Positions 7,142 through 14,445 of a stretch of 64,000 nucleotides of DNA are shown here, piece after piece; positions within the stretch are counted from its first letter, which is position 1, and each line of letters starts with the position of its first letter. Position numbers and translations under genes: made by a program. Source of the stretch: Clostridium sp. M62/1. Its GTDB lineage: Bacteria; Bacillota; Clostridia; Lachnospirales; Lachnospiraceae. Location of the stretch: NCBI RefSeq assembly GCF_020736365.1, contig NZ_CP085988.1, positions 236,501-300,500 of the forward strand, read 5' to 3'. The notes under the pieces are model-generated. The model was not told where the DNA came from, did no database searches, and saw only the letters and a list, made by a program, of their open reading frames with translations.

Positions 7142-8652
7142 AGCGTATTCTTGAAACCTATGCAAAGCAGAACGGCTTTTCCAATCTGCGCTGGTACACG
7201 GACGACGGTTATTCTGGTGCGAACTTTCAAAGACCCGGTTTTCAAGCCATGCTTGCGGACATTGAAGCCGGAAAAGTCGGGACAGTTATCGTAAAGGATA
7301 TGTCGAGGTTAGGGCGAAACTACCTGCAAGTGGGAATGTACACGGAAATGATTTTCCCACAGAAAGGTGTCCGCTTTATCGCTATCAATGACGGAGTGGA
7401 CAGCGCACAAGGCGACAATGACTTTGCCCCGCTGCGGAATATCTTTAACGAATGGCTGGTGAGAGATACGAGCAAGAAAATCAAAGCAGTAAAACGCTCA
7501 AAAGGCATGAGTGGCAAGCCCATCACAAGCAAGCCTGTGTATGGCTACCTCATGGACGAGGACGAAAATTTCATTATTGACGAGGAAGCTGCACCCGTAG
7601 TCAAGCAGATATACAACCTCTGCCTTGCCGGGAACGGTCCGACTAAGATAGCCCGTATGCTCACAGAGCAGCAAATCCCCACGCCGGGGACGCTGGAATA
7701 CCGTAGGACGGGCAGCACCCGCCGCTACCACCCCGGCTATGAGTGCAAGTGGGCGACCAATACCGTTGTGCATATCCTTGAAAACCGGGAATACACAGGC
7801 TGTCTGGTAAATTTCAAGACAGAAAAGCCCTCTTACAAAGTCAAGCACAGCGTAGAAAATCCCCCGGAGAAGCAAGTGATTTTCGAGAACCACCACGAGC
7901 CTATCATAGACACCCAGACATGGGAACGGGTGCAGGAACTTCGCAAGCAGCGCAAACGCCCCAACCGCTATGATGAAGTGGGCTTGTTCTCCGGCATACT
8001 GTTCTGTGCGGACTGCGGCAGCGTCATGTACCAGCAGCGATACCAGACGGACAAGCGCAAGCAGGACTGTTATATCTGCGGCAACTACAAGAAACGCACC
8101 CATGACTGTACGACGCACTTTATCCGCACCGACCTCTTGACCGCTGGTGTACTCTCCAATCTGCGGAAAGTGACAAGCTATGCGGCAAAGCATGAAGCCC
8201 GGTTTATGAAGCTCTTAATTGAGCAGAACGAGGACGGGGGCAAGCGCAGGAACGCCGCTAAGAAAAAGGAACTGGAAGCCGCTGAAAAGCGTATCGGTGA
8301 GCTTTCCGCCATTTTCAAGCGGCTGTATGAGGACAGCGTAAGCGGACGCATTTCTGACGAGCGTTTCACAGAGCTTTCGGCAGACTATGAAGCCGAACAG
8401 CAGGAATTGAAAGAGCGTGTTGCCAGAATACAGGCAGAGCTTTCTAAAGCGCAGGAAGCCACCGTAAACGCAGAAAAGTTTATGAACATTGTCCGCAAGC
8501 ACATGAACTTTGAAGAACTGACCCACACCCTCTTGCGTGAGTTTGTAGAGAAAATCGTTGTGCATGAGTGCAGCTATGACGAGAACAAGACCCGCAGACA
8601 GGACATTGAGATTTATTATTCTTTTGTTGGCAAGGTGGACTTGCCCGAATAA
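7138..8652 (+). pseudogene. Large serine recombinase interrupted by IME1 (5' part missing)
   Basis: 505 codons including the stop. The frame starts in mid resolvase domain (QKRILETYAKQNGFSNLRWY) and continues with DDGYSGANFQRPGF, VKDMSRLGRNYLQVG, a recombinase domain, a zinc ribbon (CADCG...CYICG) and the DUF4368-type tail (EFVEKIVVH...EIYYSFVGKVDLPE). About 40 N-terminal residues with the catalytic serine (the RLSRDD motif of this family) are absent, and the frame reaches a stop codon just upstream. Internal starts exist, but the protein could not be catalytic. The break coincides with the GA end of IME1, so IME1 excision should restore the gene with its upstream part outside the window. Confidence 0.85.
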
Positions 8653-8741
8653 CCGCCCGACCTATCCGACACAATGCGCAAGTGCCGGATAGGAACGGCA
8701 AAATTTTTTACACTTCTATTACTTCTTTATCGCACATCAGT
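7141..8741. mobile_element. Right end of a further element inserted in the Maff2 gene
   Basis: The interrupted recombinase and its terminator are followed within about 90 bp by the C-terminal part of a Maff2 gene with no start of its own. This suggests that the recombinase's element ends near 8742, inside Maff2. The exact crossover cannot be set without the other half of Maff2. An alternative is that the recombinase belongs to the ICE itself after a rearrangement. Confidence 0.5.
8661..8709 (+). terminator. Terminator after the interrupted recombinase
   Basis: Arms CCTATCCG (8661-8668) and CGGATAGG (8686-8693), then AACGGCAAAA and six T. Confidence 0.7.
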
Positions 8742-8742
8742 A

Positions 8743-8832
8743 AAAAGCCAGGGTATGAAACAGCTCATGGCTGGCGGCGGTATCGCAGTGGTAGGGATGA
8801 CACTGATTCCGCTTCTGTCGGGCTTGTTCTAA
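8743..8832 (+). pseudogene. Maff2-family pilin-like protein, C-terminal remnant
   Basis: Reads KSQGMKQLMAGGGIAVVG and then MTLIPLLSGLF before the stop, the glycine-rich second membrane segment of Maff2/VirB2-like small membrane proteins. In this ICE family that protein precedes the VirB6/TrbL-like gene, as here. The first half (signal and first membrane segment, about 40 residues) is missing. An internal ATG at 8755 could yield only 25 residues. The stop is 6 bp before the next start, and that gene lacks a clear ribosome site, so the two were probably translationally coupled. Confidence 0.7.
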
Positions 8833-8838
8833 TCGTCC

Positions 8839-9702
8839 ATGGACTGGTTATTTGGCTGGATAACAGACTGGATAAAACAGGGCTTAATCGACGCCATCAC
8901 AGGACAATTTACAGGAATCTTTGAATCGGTCAACAACCAAGTAACCGATGTGGCCGCGCAGGTAGGCCAGACGCCCCAGGGCTGGAATGGCGGTGTTTTC
9001 AGTATGATCCAGACGCTATCGGAAACGGTAGTGCTGCCCATTGCCGGTATGATCTTAACTTTCGTGCTGGTGTATGAGCTGATCCAGATGATTCTTGAGA
9101 AAAACAACATGCACGAATTTGACACCTTCAACATCTTTAAGTGGGTGTTCAAGACCTTCGTTGCCACCTATCTGCTCACCAACTGTTTTACGATTGTGAT
9201 GGCCGTATTCGATGTGGCGCAGACGGTTGTGGCGAACAGCGCGGGGATCATCAACGGAAATCTGGATGTGGCCGCGTCCATGGCCGACCTGGAAACACAG
9301 CTTCAAGCTATGGGGATTTGGGAACTGATCGGCCTATGGCTGGAAACCAATATCATCAACCTGTGCATGTGGATTTTGTCTATCGTGATTTTTGTGATCG
9401 TTTACGGAAGAATGATAGAAATTTATTTGACCGTGAGCATTGCGCCGATTCCTTTTTCCACACTTGCCAACCGCGAATGGGGCGCGATGGGGACCAATTA
9501 CCTGCGCTCCCTGTTCGCCCTTGGCTTTCAGGGATTCCTTATCCTGATCTGCGTTGCGATTTACGCGGTGCTGGTCCAATCCATCCCATCTTCCAGCAGC
9601 GTACACGCCGCAATCTGGGGCACAGCAGGCTATACGGTGCTGCTGGCCTTTGCCCTGTTTAAGACAGGTTCGCTATCCAAATCTATTTTCAATGCACACT
9701 GA
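8839..9702 (+). CDS. VirB6/TrbL-like conjugal transfer membrane protein
   Basis: 287 residues with about six hydrophobic segments (including near residues 56-80, 100-125, 172-195 and 225-250), a polytopic inner component of the mating channel. It contains the family-like stretch YGRMIEIYLTVSIAPIPFS. ATG 8839 begins MDWLFGWITDWIKQ; no good Shine-Dalgarno sequence is visible, so translation probably depends on the Maff2 gene ending 6 bp upstream, which is truncated here. It lies in the transfer operon ahead of PrgI and VirB4, which with it would form the membrane core of a Gram-positive type IV secretion system. Confidence 0.85.
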   Translation: MDWLFGWITDWIKQGLIDAITGQFTGIFESVNNQVTDVAAQVGQTPQGWNGGVFSMIQTLSETVVLPIAGMILTFVLVYELIQMILEKNNMHEFDTFNIFKWVFKTFVATYLLTNCFTIVMAVFDVAQTVVANSAGIINGNLDVAASMADLETQLQAMGIWELIGLWLETNIINLCMWILSIVIFVIVYGRMIEIYLTVSIAPIPFSTLANREWGAMGTNYLRSLFALGFQGFLILICVAIYAVLVQSIPSSSSVHAAIWGTAGYTVLLAFALFKTGSLSKSIFNAH

Positions 9703-9733
9703 CGTATGTTTTAAAAAGTAAAGGAGACATTTT

Positions 9734-10183
9734 ATGAGTAATAACAATACTGCTGCAAATCCCACTGTCCCGGAAACAAGCGGGGACCTGCCTTTCAAGC
9801 TGGATGTGCGTGTCCGGCCTATCGCTCCTATGGGAAACCTGCTGGCCTACGCCAACGTCACCATCGGGGGCTGTTTTAAGATCGACGGCTTTCGGATCTG
9901 TTCCGGCGAAAAGGGGCTGTATGTCAATATGCCCTCCACCCAGGACAACAAAGGGAACTGGAGGGATGTCTGCTGGCCGGTGACGGCAGATTTTCGCCGC
10001 CAGCTTAATGAGGCGCTGATTGAAGGATACGGCGCGGCTATTGAAAACCTGCAGGCGACTTTGGAGGCTACGAAAGGCGCCGCGGAAAAGCCTTCGCTGA
10101 CCGGGGCGCTGAAAGAGAACGCCGGTAAAGTGAAAAGCCAGCCGGTAAAGGCAGCCGCCGCCAAAGACGGTCCCTCCCGCTGA
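9734..10183 (+). CDS. SpoVG-like protein
   Basis: 149 residues. Residues 20-100 resemble the SpoVG fold (KLDVRVRPIAPMGNLLAYAN, FKIDGFRI, GLYVNMPS), a small nucleic-acid-binding regulator family. The C-terminus is an Ala/Lys-rich tail absent from chromosomal SpoVG. TAAAGGAGACATTTT before the ATG gives an excellent ribosome site. It overlaps the methyltransferase start by one base. A role in regulating the transfer operon is inferred from position. Confidence 0.75.
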   Translation: MSNNNTAANPTVPETSGDLPFKLDVRVRPIAPMGNLLAYANVTIGGCFKIDGFRICSGEKGLYVNMPSTQDNKGNWRDVCWPVTADFRRQLNEALIEGYGAAIENLQATLEATKGAAEKPSLTGALKENAGKVKSQPVKAAAAKDGPSR

Positions 10184-10746
10184 TGCCGGAGACTAAAAAA
10201 TACGGGATCATCTATGCGGACCCTCCCTGGCGTTACGATATGAAGCGGGGCCACGGGGTTGCGGAAAACCACTATCCCACAATGAGTATTGAAGAAATCT
10301 GCGCGCTTCCGGTTGCGGACCTTGCGGCCAAGGACAGCGCGCTTTTTCTTTGGGGTACATTTCCCCAGCTTAAAGAAGCGTTCCGTGTCATAGACGCCTG
10401 GGGATTCCAGTATAAAACACTGGCTTTCCTGTGGCTGAAACAAAACCGCAAAGCGGACACCTGGTTTTACGGTATGGGGTTCTGGACGCGCTCTAATGCG
10501 GAAGTGTGCCTTCTGGCTACCCGCGGCCATCCGAAACGGCAGAGCGCCGGAATCCATCAGTTTGTCATTTCCCATATCGAGCAGCACAGCAAAAAACCGG
10601 ATATTGTGCGGGATAAGATCGTCAAGCTGATGGGCGACCAGCCCAGGGTAGAGCTTTTTGCCCGCCAGAAAACGTCGGGCTGGGATGTATGGGGCAACGA
10701 AGTCGATTGCACCATCACCCTCCCGGCGGGAAAGGAGGAAATTTGA
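10183..10746 (+). CDS. MT-A70 family N6-adenine DNA methyltransferase
   Basis: 187 residues. The catalytic motif DPPW is at residues 13-16, followed by YPTMSIEEICALPV, FLWGTF, and WTRSNAEVCLLATRG, all typical of MT-A70 enzymes that methylate adenine at N6 with S-adenosylmethionine. No restriction partner is adjacent, so it is an orphan methylase. On conjugative elements such enzymes are thought to protect incoming DNA or regulate element genes; that role is inferred. It is tightly packed between the SpoVG-like gene and the next gene. Confidence 0.88.
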   Translation: MPETKKYGIIYADPPWRYDMKRGHGVAENHYPTMSIEEICALPVADLAAKDSALFLWGTFPQLKEAFRVIDAWGFQYKTLAFLWLKQNRKADTWFYGMGFWTRSNAEVCLLATRGHPKRQSAGIHQFVISHIEQHSKKPDIVRDKIVKLMGDQPRVELFARQKTSGWDVWGNEVDCTITLPAGKEEI

Positions 10747-11492
10747 GTTTGGAACAGGATGCAAAAAAACTGTTGATGGACAGACTGGACGATTGTCTGT
10801 CAATACACGCGGATATGCTGGACAGCACGAATATCGGCAGTATCTATGAATTGCAGGATTTGGCGGCCCTGCACTACTATCTGAAAGTTGAGCATGAATT
10901 TACGCCTGCGGAGGTAGAGGCTCTGCTGTCTTTTCAAGATCCGTTGGATGTGGCTCACTGGTGCTGGGAAGAAAACACACACGAACACAGTTTCCCGATT
11001 TGCGAATTGCTGGATAAAATCGACGCTTTCCAGAGGTTTGAACAGCTCAATGAGAAAACGTCCCCGGACCGGATGCTTGGCCTGATAAAACGCCTGGGAC
11101 AAAATTGGGTAAGCCTTCGGGATGACTGGCTCTCCATGGATAAAGAGATACTGATTGAAAAGGTCCCGGAGATTGCGGCTGTGCAGGATGTCTACGCTTA
11201 TATAACACAGGGTATGACCTTTGAAAAAAGCGAGGTGGAAGCGCTGCTGTCGCTGGAAAATCCTTTGAAATATCTTGCCGACAGATGGCCGAAGCCGGTA
11301 TCTGACCTGATTGATATGGATGATCTTCTGGAGGAATATATCGGAGATATTCAGAGCAGCCCGGAATACCTTGCCCAGAAAGGGGAAGCAACGGCGCGGG
11401 AGTCGGTGCATGACCGGCTGCAAAAAGCCGCCCAGCGGGTAAGTACACAGGGTTCCCATGCAAAAGAAAGCCGAGATCCCCAGGTTCGGTAA
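10743..11492 (+). CDS. ICE-conserved hypothetical protein with an internal duplication
   Basis: 249 residues from TTG 10743, chosen because AAAGGAGGAAAT lies immediately upstream and the start overlaps the methylase stop. The protein contains two related units: HEFTPAEVEALLSFQDPLDV near residue 55 and MTFEKSEVEALLSLENPLKY near residue 155. It is acidic and helical, with no signal peptide or membrane segment. I do not recognise the family with certainty. Its position between the methylase and PrgI suggests a cytoplasmic accessory of the transfer operon. Confidence 0.65.
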   Translation: MSLEQDAKKLLMDRLDDCLSIHADMLDSTNIGSIYELQDLAALHYYLKVEHEFTPAEVEALLSFQDPLDVAHWCWEENTHEHSFPICELLDKIDAFQRFEQLNEKTSPDRMLGLIKRLGQNWVSLRDDWLSMDKEILIEKVPEIAAVQDVYAYITQGMTFEKSEVEALLSLENPLKYLADRWPKPVSDLIDMDDLLEEYIGDIQSSPEYLAQKGEATARESVHDRLQKAAQRVSTQGSHAKESRDPQVR

Positions 11493-11594
11493 TGCCGACA
11501 TTTTTTGATGATCTGATGGAAAAGCATTGTGTTTCCCCGGATGGCCTGCGTCATACGGGGAATTTATGATACGGAAAAGAAAGAAGGTGATTTT

Positions 11595-12026
11595 TTGCCC
11601 TATGTGCCAGTTCCAAAAGATTTGACGAAGGTTAAGACTAAAGTTGCCTTTAATCTGACGAAAAGGCAGCTTGTTTTTTTCAGCATTGCCGGGGCGGTTG
11701 GCCTGCCGGTGTATTTTCTCACCCGCACGGCGATTGGGAATACCGCTTCGGTGCTTTTGATGATCGGGCTTATGATGCCCTTTTTCTTTATGGCAATGTA
11801 TGAGCGTGACGGCCAGCCCGCGGAGAAGATTCTGAAAAATATGATCCGTCACCGCCTGTGGCCGGAGACGCGCCCATACAAGACCCGGAACTTTTATAAA
11901 ATCATGTCAAAGAAGGAGGAAATAAGTATTGCCAAAAACCAAACAGCAGGAAGCGCAGGAAAAGCGCCTGCAGGCAAACATCCAGCAGGCGCAAAAAAAC
12001 CGGTCCGCAGTAAAAAAGGCCGGTAA
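11595..12026 (+). CDS. PrgI family mating-pore membrane protein
   Basis: 143 residues from TTG 11595. The family start (M)PYVPVPKDLTKVKTKVAFNL is clear, followed by two membrane segments (about residues 26-45 and 50-68). PrgI proteins sit beside VirB4 in Gram-positive conjugation systems and resemble VirB3. AAGAAGGTGA provides the ribosome site. An upstream in-frame ATG (11544) would add residues not seen in the family. The basic C-terminal tail overlaps the start of virB4 by 98 bp, an unusually long overlap. Confidence 0.85.
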   Translation: MPYVPVPKDLTKVKTKVAFNLTKRQLVFFSIAGAVGLPVYFLTRTAIGNTASVLLMIGLMMPFFFMAMYERDGQPAEKILKNMIRHRLWPETRPYKTRNFYKIMSKKEEISIAKNQTAGSAGKAPAGKHPAGAKKPVRSKKGR

Positions 12027-14406
12027 AAAATCTGGGCCTCATGCAAAGCCGCCTGGCAAGGGCGGCTTTTTCAGTGGAGTAAAGCGGGACGCACCGCAGA
12101 CAGCCCAGCAGACGATCCCCTACCGGGAGATCTATAAGGACGGGATCTGCCGCGTCAATGATAAGCTGTACACCAAGACCATTCAGTTTTTCGATATTAA
12201 CTACCAGCTTGCCCAGGCGGACGATAAGGCGCAGATTTTCGAGAATTACTGTGATTTTCTCAATTACTTTGATTCCACGATCAGCGTCCAGCTCACCTTT
12301 ATCAACCAGCGGGCCAATATGCAGGACTTTTCCAAAAGCATTGCGATCCCGCCCCAGGGGGACGAGTATGACGACATCCGGCGTGAGTACGCGGAGATGC
12401 TTAAAAACCAGCTCGAAAAAGGCAACAACGGCCTTGCCAAACGCAAGTATATCACTTTTGGCATTGAGGCGGACGACCTACGTACCGCCAAAATGCGGCT
12501 GGAACGCGTGGAAACGGATGTGCTGAACAACTTTAAGACCCTGGGCGTCCAGGCGGTCCCGTTAAGCGGGCTGGAACGGCTGGAGCTTCTGCACAGCCAG
12601 CTCCATCCAAGCGGCCAGGAGAAATTTAAGTTTGCCTGGAGCGACCTTGCCAAAACCGGCCTTTCCACAAAGGATTTTATCGCGCCCACCAGTTTTACCT
12701 TCTCCAAGGATGGCAAGACCTTCCGCATTGGGGAGTATTCCGGCGCCATGTCCTTTTTGCAGATCTTAGCGCCGGAGCTGACGGACCGGATGCTGGCCGA
12801 ATTTCTGGACCTGGACGACGCAGTGACGGTCAACCTTCATATCCAGTCTATCGACCAGGCCACGGCGATCCGCAATATCAAGCGGAAAATGAGCGACCTG
12901 CAGAAAATGAAGATCGAGGAACAGAAAAAGGCGGTGCGGGCCGGATATGATATGGACATCATTCCCACGGACCTTGCCACCTACGGGGAGGAAGCCCAAA
13001 ACCTGCTTCAAGACCTGCAGTCCCGGAATGAGCGTATGTTTTTGGTAACGGTGCTGGTGCAGAACATCGCCCCGAAAAGGCAAAAGCTGTTCAGTGACAT
13101 TATGGCTGCCTCCGGCATTGCCCAAAAGTATAACTGCGCGCTGAAACGCCTGGACTACCAGCAGGAACAGGGCCTTATGTCCTCCCTGGCGCTGGGACAG
13201 AACCAGATCGAAATCCAGCGGGGACTTACCACCAGCAGCACCGCTATTTTCGTGCCCTTTACCACCTGTGAGTTGTTCCAGGATGGGCAGGCATTGTATT
13301 ACGGCCTCAACGCCATTTCCTCAAACCTGATTATGGCGAAGCGCAAGCTGCTGAAAAACCCCAATGGACTGTTTCTTGGCACGCCCGGCAGCGGCAAATC
13401 ATTCAGCGCCAAGCGCGAGATTGTCAACGTGTTCCTGCTGACGGATGATTCCATCATTATCGCGGACCCGGAAAATGAATATGGCCCGCTGGTAAAACGC
13501 TTTGGAAAACAGGGGCAGGTCATTGACCTTTCGCCTACTTCCTCTAATTATATCAATCCGCTGGACATCAACCTGGATTACAGCGATGACGAGAACCCCA
13601 TTACATTAAAGAGCGATTTTGTTCTCTCTTTGTGTGATCTGATTATCGGCGGAAAGGATGGGCTTACCCCTATCGAGAAAACCATCATTGACCGCTGCAC
13701 CCGCCTGGTGTACCGGGATTACCTGCAGGACCCCCGCCCGGAGAATATGCCAATCCTGGGGGACCTGTATGAGCTGCTTCGCAAACAGAGCGAGCCGGAG
13801 GCCCAGAATATCGCCACTGCCCTTGAAATCTATGTCAACGGCAGCTTAAATGTGTTCAACCACAGGAGCAATATCGACATGGACAGCCACCGCGTCCTGT
13901 GTTTCCAGCTTAAATCCCTGGGCAAAGCCTTAAAAGAGATCGGGCTGCTTATCATGCAGGATGCCGTGTGGAACCGCGTTACGGCCAACCGGGAGAAGCA
14001 TAAAACGACTTGGTTCTATATTGATGAATTTCATCTCCTTCTCAAAGGCCAGACCGGTGCTTTTTCCGTTGAGATCTGGAAGCGTTTCAGAAAATGGGGC
14101 GGGATTCCAAGCGGCCTGACGCAGAACGTGAAGGATTTGCTGGCCTCCCGTGAGATCGAGAACATCTTTGAAAACTCGGATTTCATCTACATGCTGAACC
14201 AGGCCCAGGGCGACAGGCAGATTTTGGCGAAACAGCTTGGGATCAGCCCGACGCAGCTTTCCTATGTGACCCACAGCGGCCCCGGCGAGGGCCTTTTGTT
14301 TTTCGGGAATGTGATTATCCCCTTTGTCGATCACTTCCCGAAGGACACCAGCCTGTACCAGATCATGACGACCCGCCCGGAGGAAGTCGCGGAGGCCGGG
14401 ACGTGA
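11929..14406 (+). CDS. virB4: VirB4-like conjugation ATPase (TraE/PrgJ type)
   Basis: 825 residues. A lysine-rich N-terminus is followed by the VirB4 N-domain, then the motor domain with Walker A GTPGSGKS at residues 484-491 and Walker B-like WFYIDE (Asp699, Glu700). SGLTQNVKDLL and SDFIYMLNQAQGDRQ lie near the end. It would power assembly and substrate transport of the mating channel at the cytoplasmic membrane. The start is TTG with AAGGAGGAAATAAGTA upstream, inside the prgI gene. Length and motifs are complete, with no disruption. Confidence 0.93.
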   Translation: MPKTKQQEAQEKRLQANIQQAQKNRSAVKKAGKKSGPHAKPPGKGGFFSGVKRDAPQTAQQTIPYREIYKDGICRVNDKLYTKTIQFFDINYQLAQADDKAQIFENYCDFLNYFDSTISVQLTFINQRANMQDFSKSIAIPPQGDEYDDIRREYAEMLKNQLEKGNNGLAKRKYITFGIEADDLRTAKMRLERVETDVLNNFKTLGVQAVPLSGLERLELLHSQLHPSGQEKFKFAWSDLAKTGLSTKDFIAPTSFTFSKDGKTFRIGEYSGAMSFLQILAPELTDRMLAEFLDLDDAVTVNLHIQSIDQATAIRNIKRKMSDLQKMKIEEQKKAVRAGYDMDIIPTDLATYGEEAQNLLQDLQSRNERMFLVTVLVQNIAPKRQKLFSDIMAASGIAQKYNCALKRLDYQQEQGLMSSLALGQNQIEIQRGLTTSSTAIFVPFTTCELFQDGQALYYGLNAISSNLIMAKRKLLKNPNGLFLGTPGSGKSFSAKREIVNVFLLTDDSIIIADPENEYGPLVKRFGKQGQVIDLSPTSSNYINPLDINLDYSDDENPITLKSDFVLSLCDLIIGGKDGLTPIEKTIIDRCTRLVYRDYLQDPRPENMPILGDLYELLRKQSEPEAQNIATALEIYVNGSLNVFNHRSNIDMDSHRVLCFQLKSLGKALKEIGLLIMQDAVWNRVTANREKHKTTWFYIDEFHLLLKGQTGAFSVEIWKRFRKWGGIPSGLTQNVKDLLASREIENIFENSDFIYMLNQAQGDRQILAKQLGISPTQLSYVTHSGPGEGLLFFGNVIIPFVDHFPKDTSLYQIMTTRPEEVAEAGT

Positions 14407-14445
14407 TAACCTTCTTCACCGCCTGGCGTATGGGAGGTGATGCAG

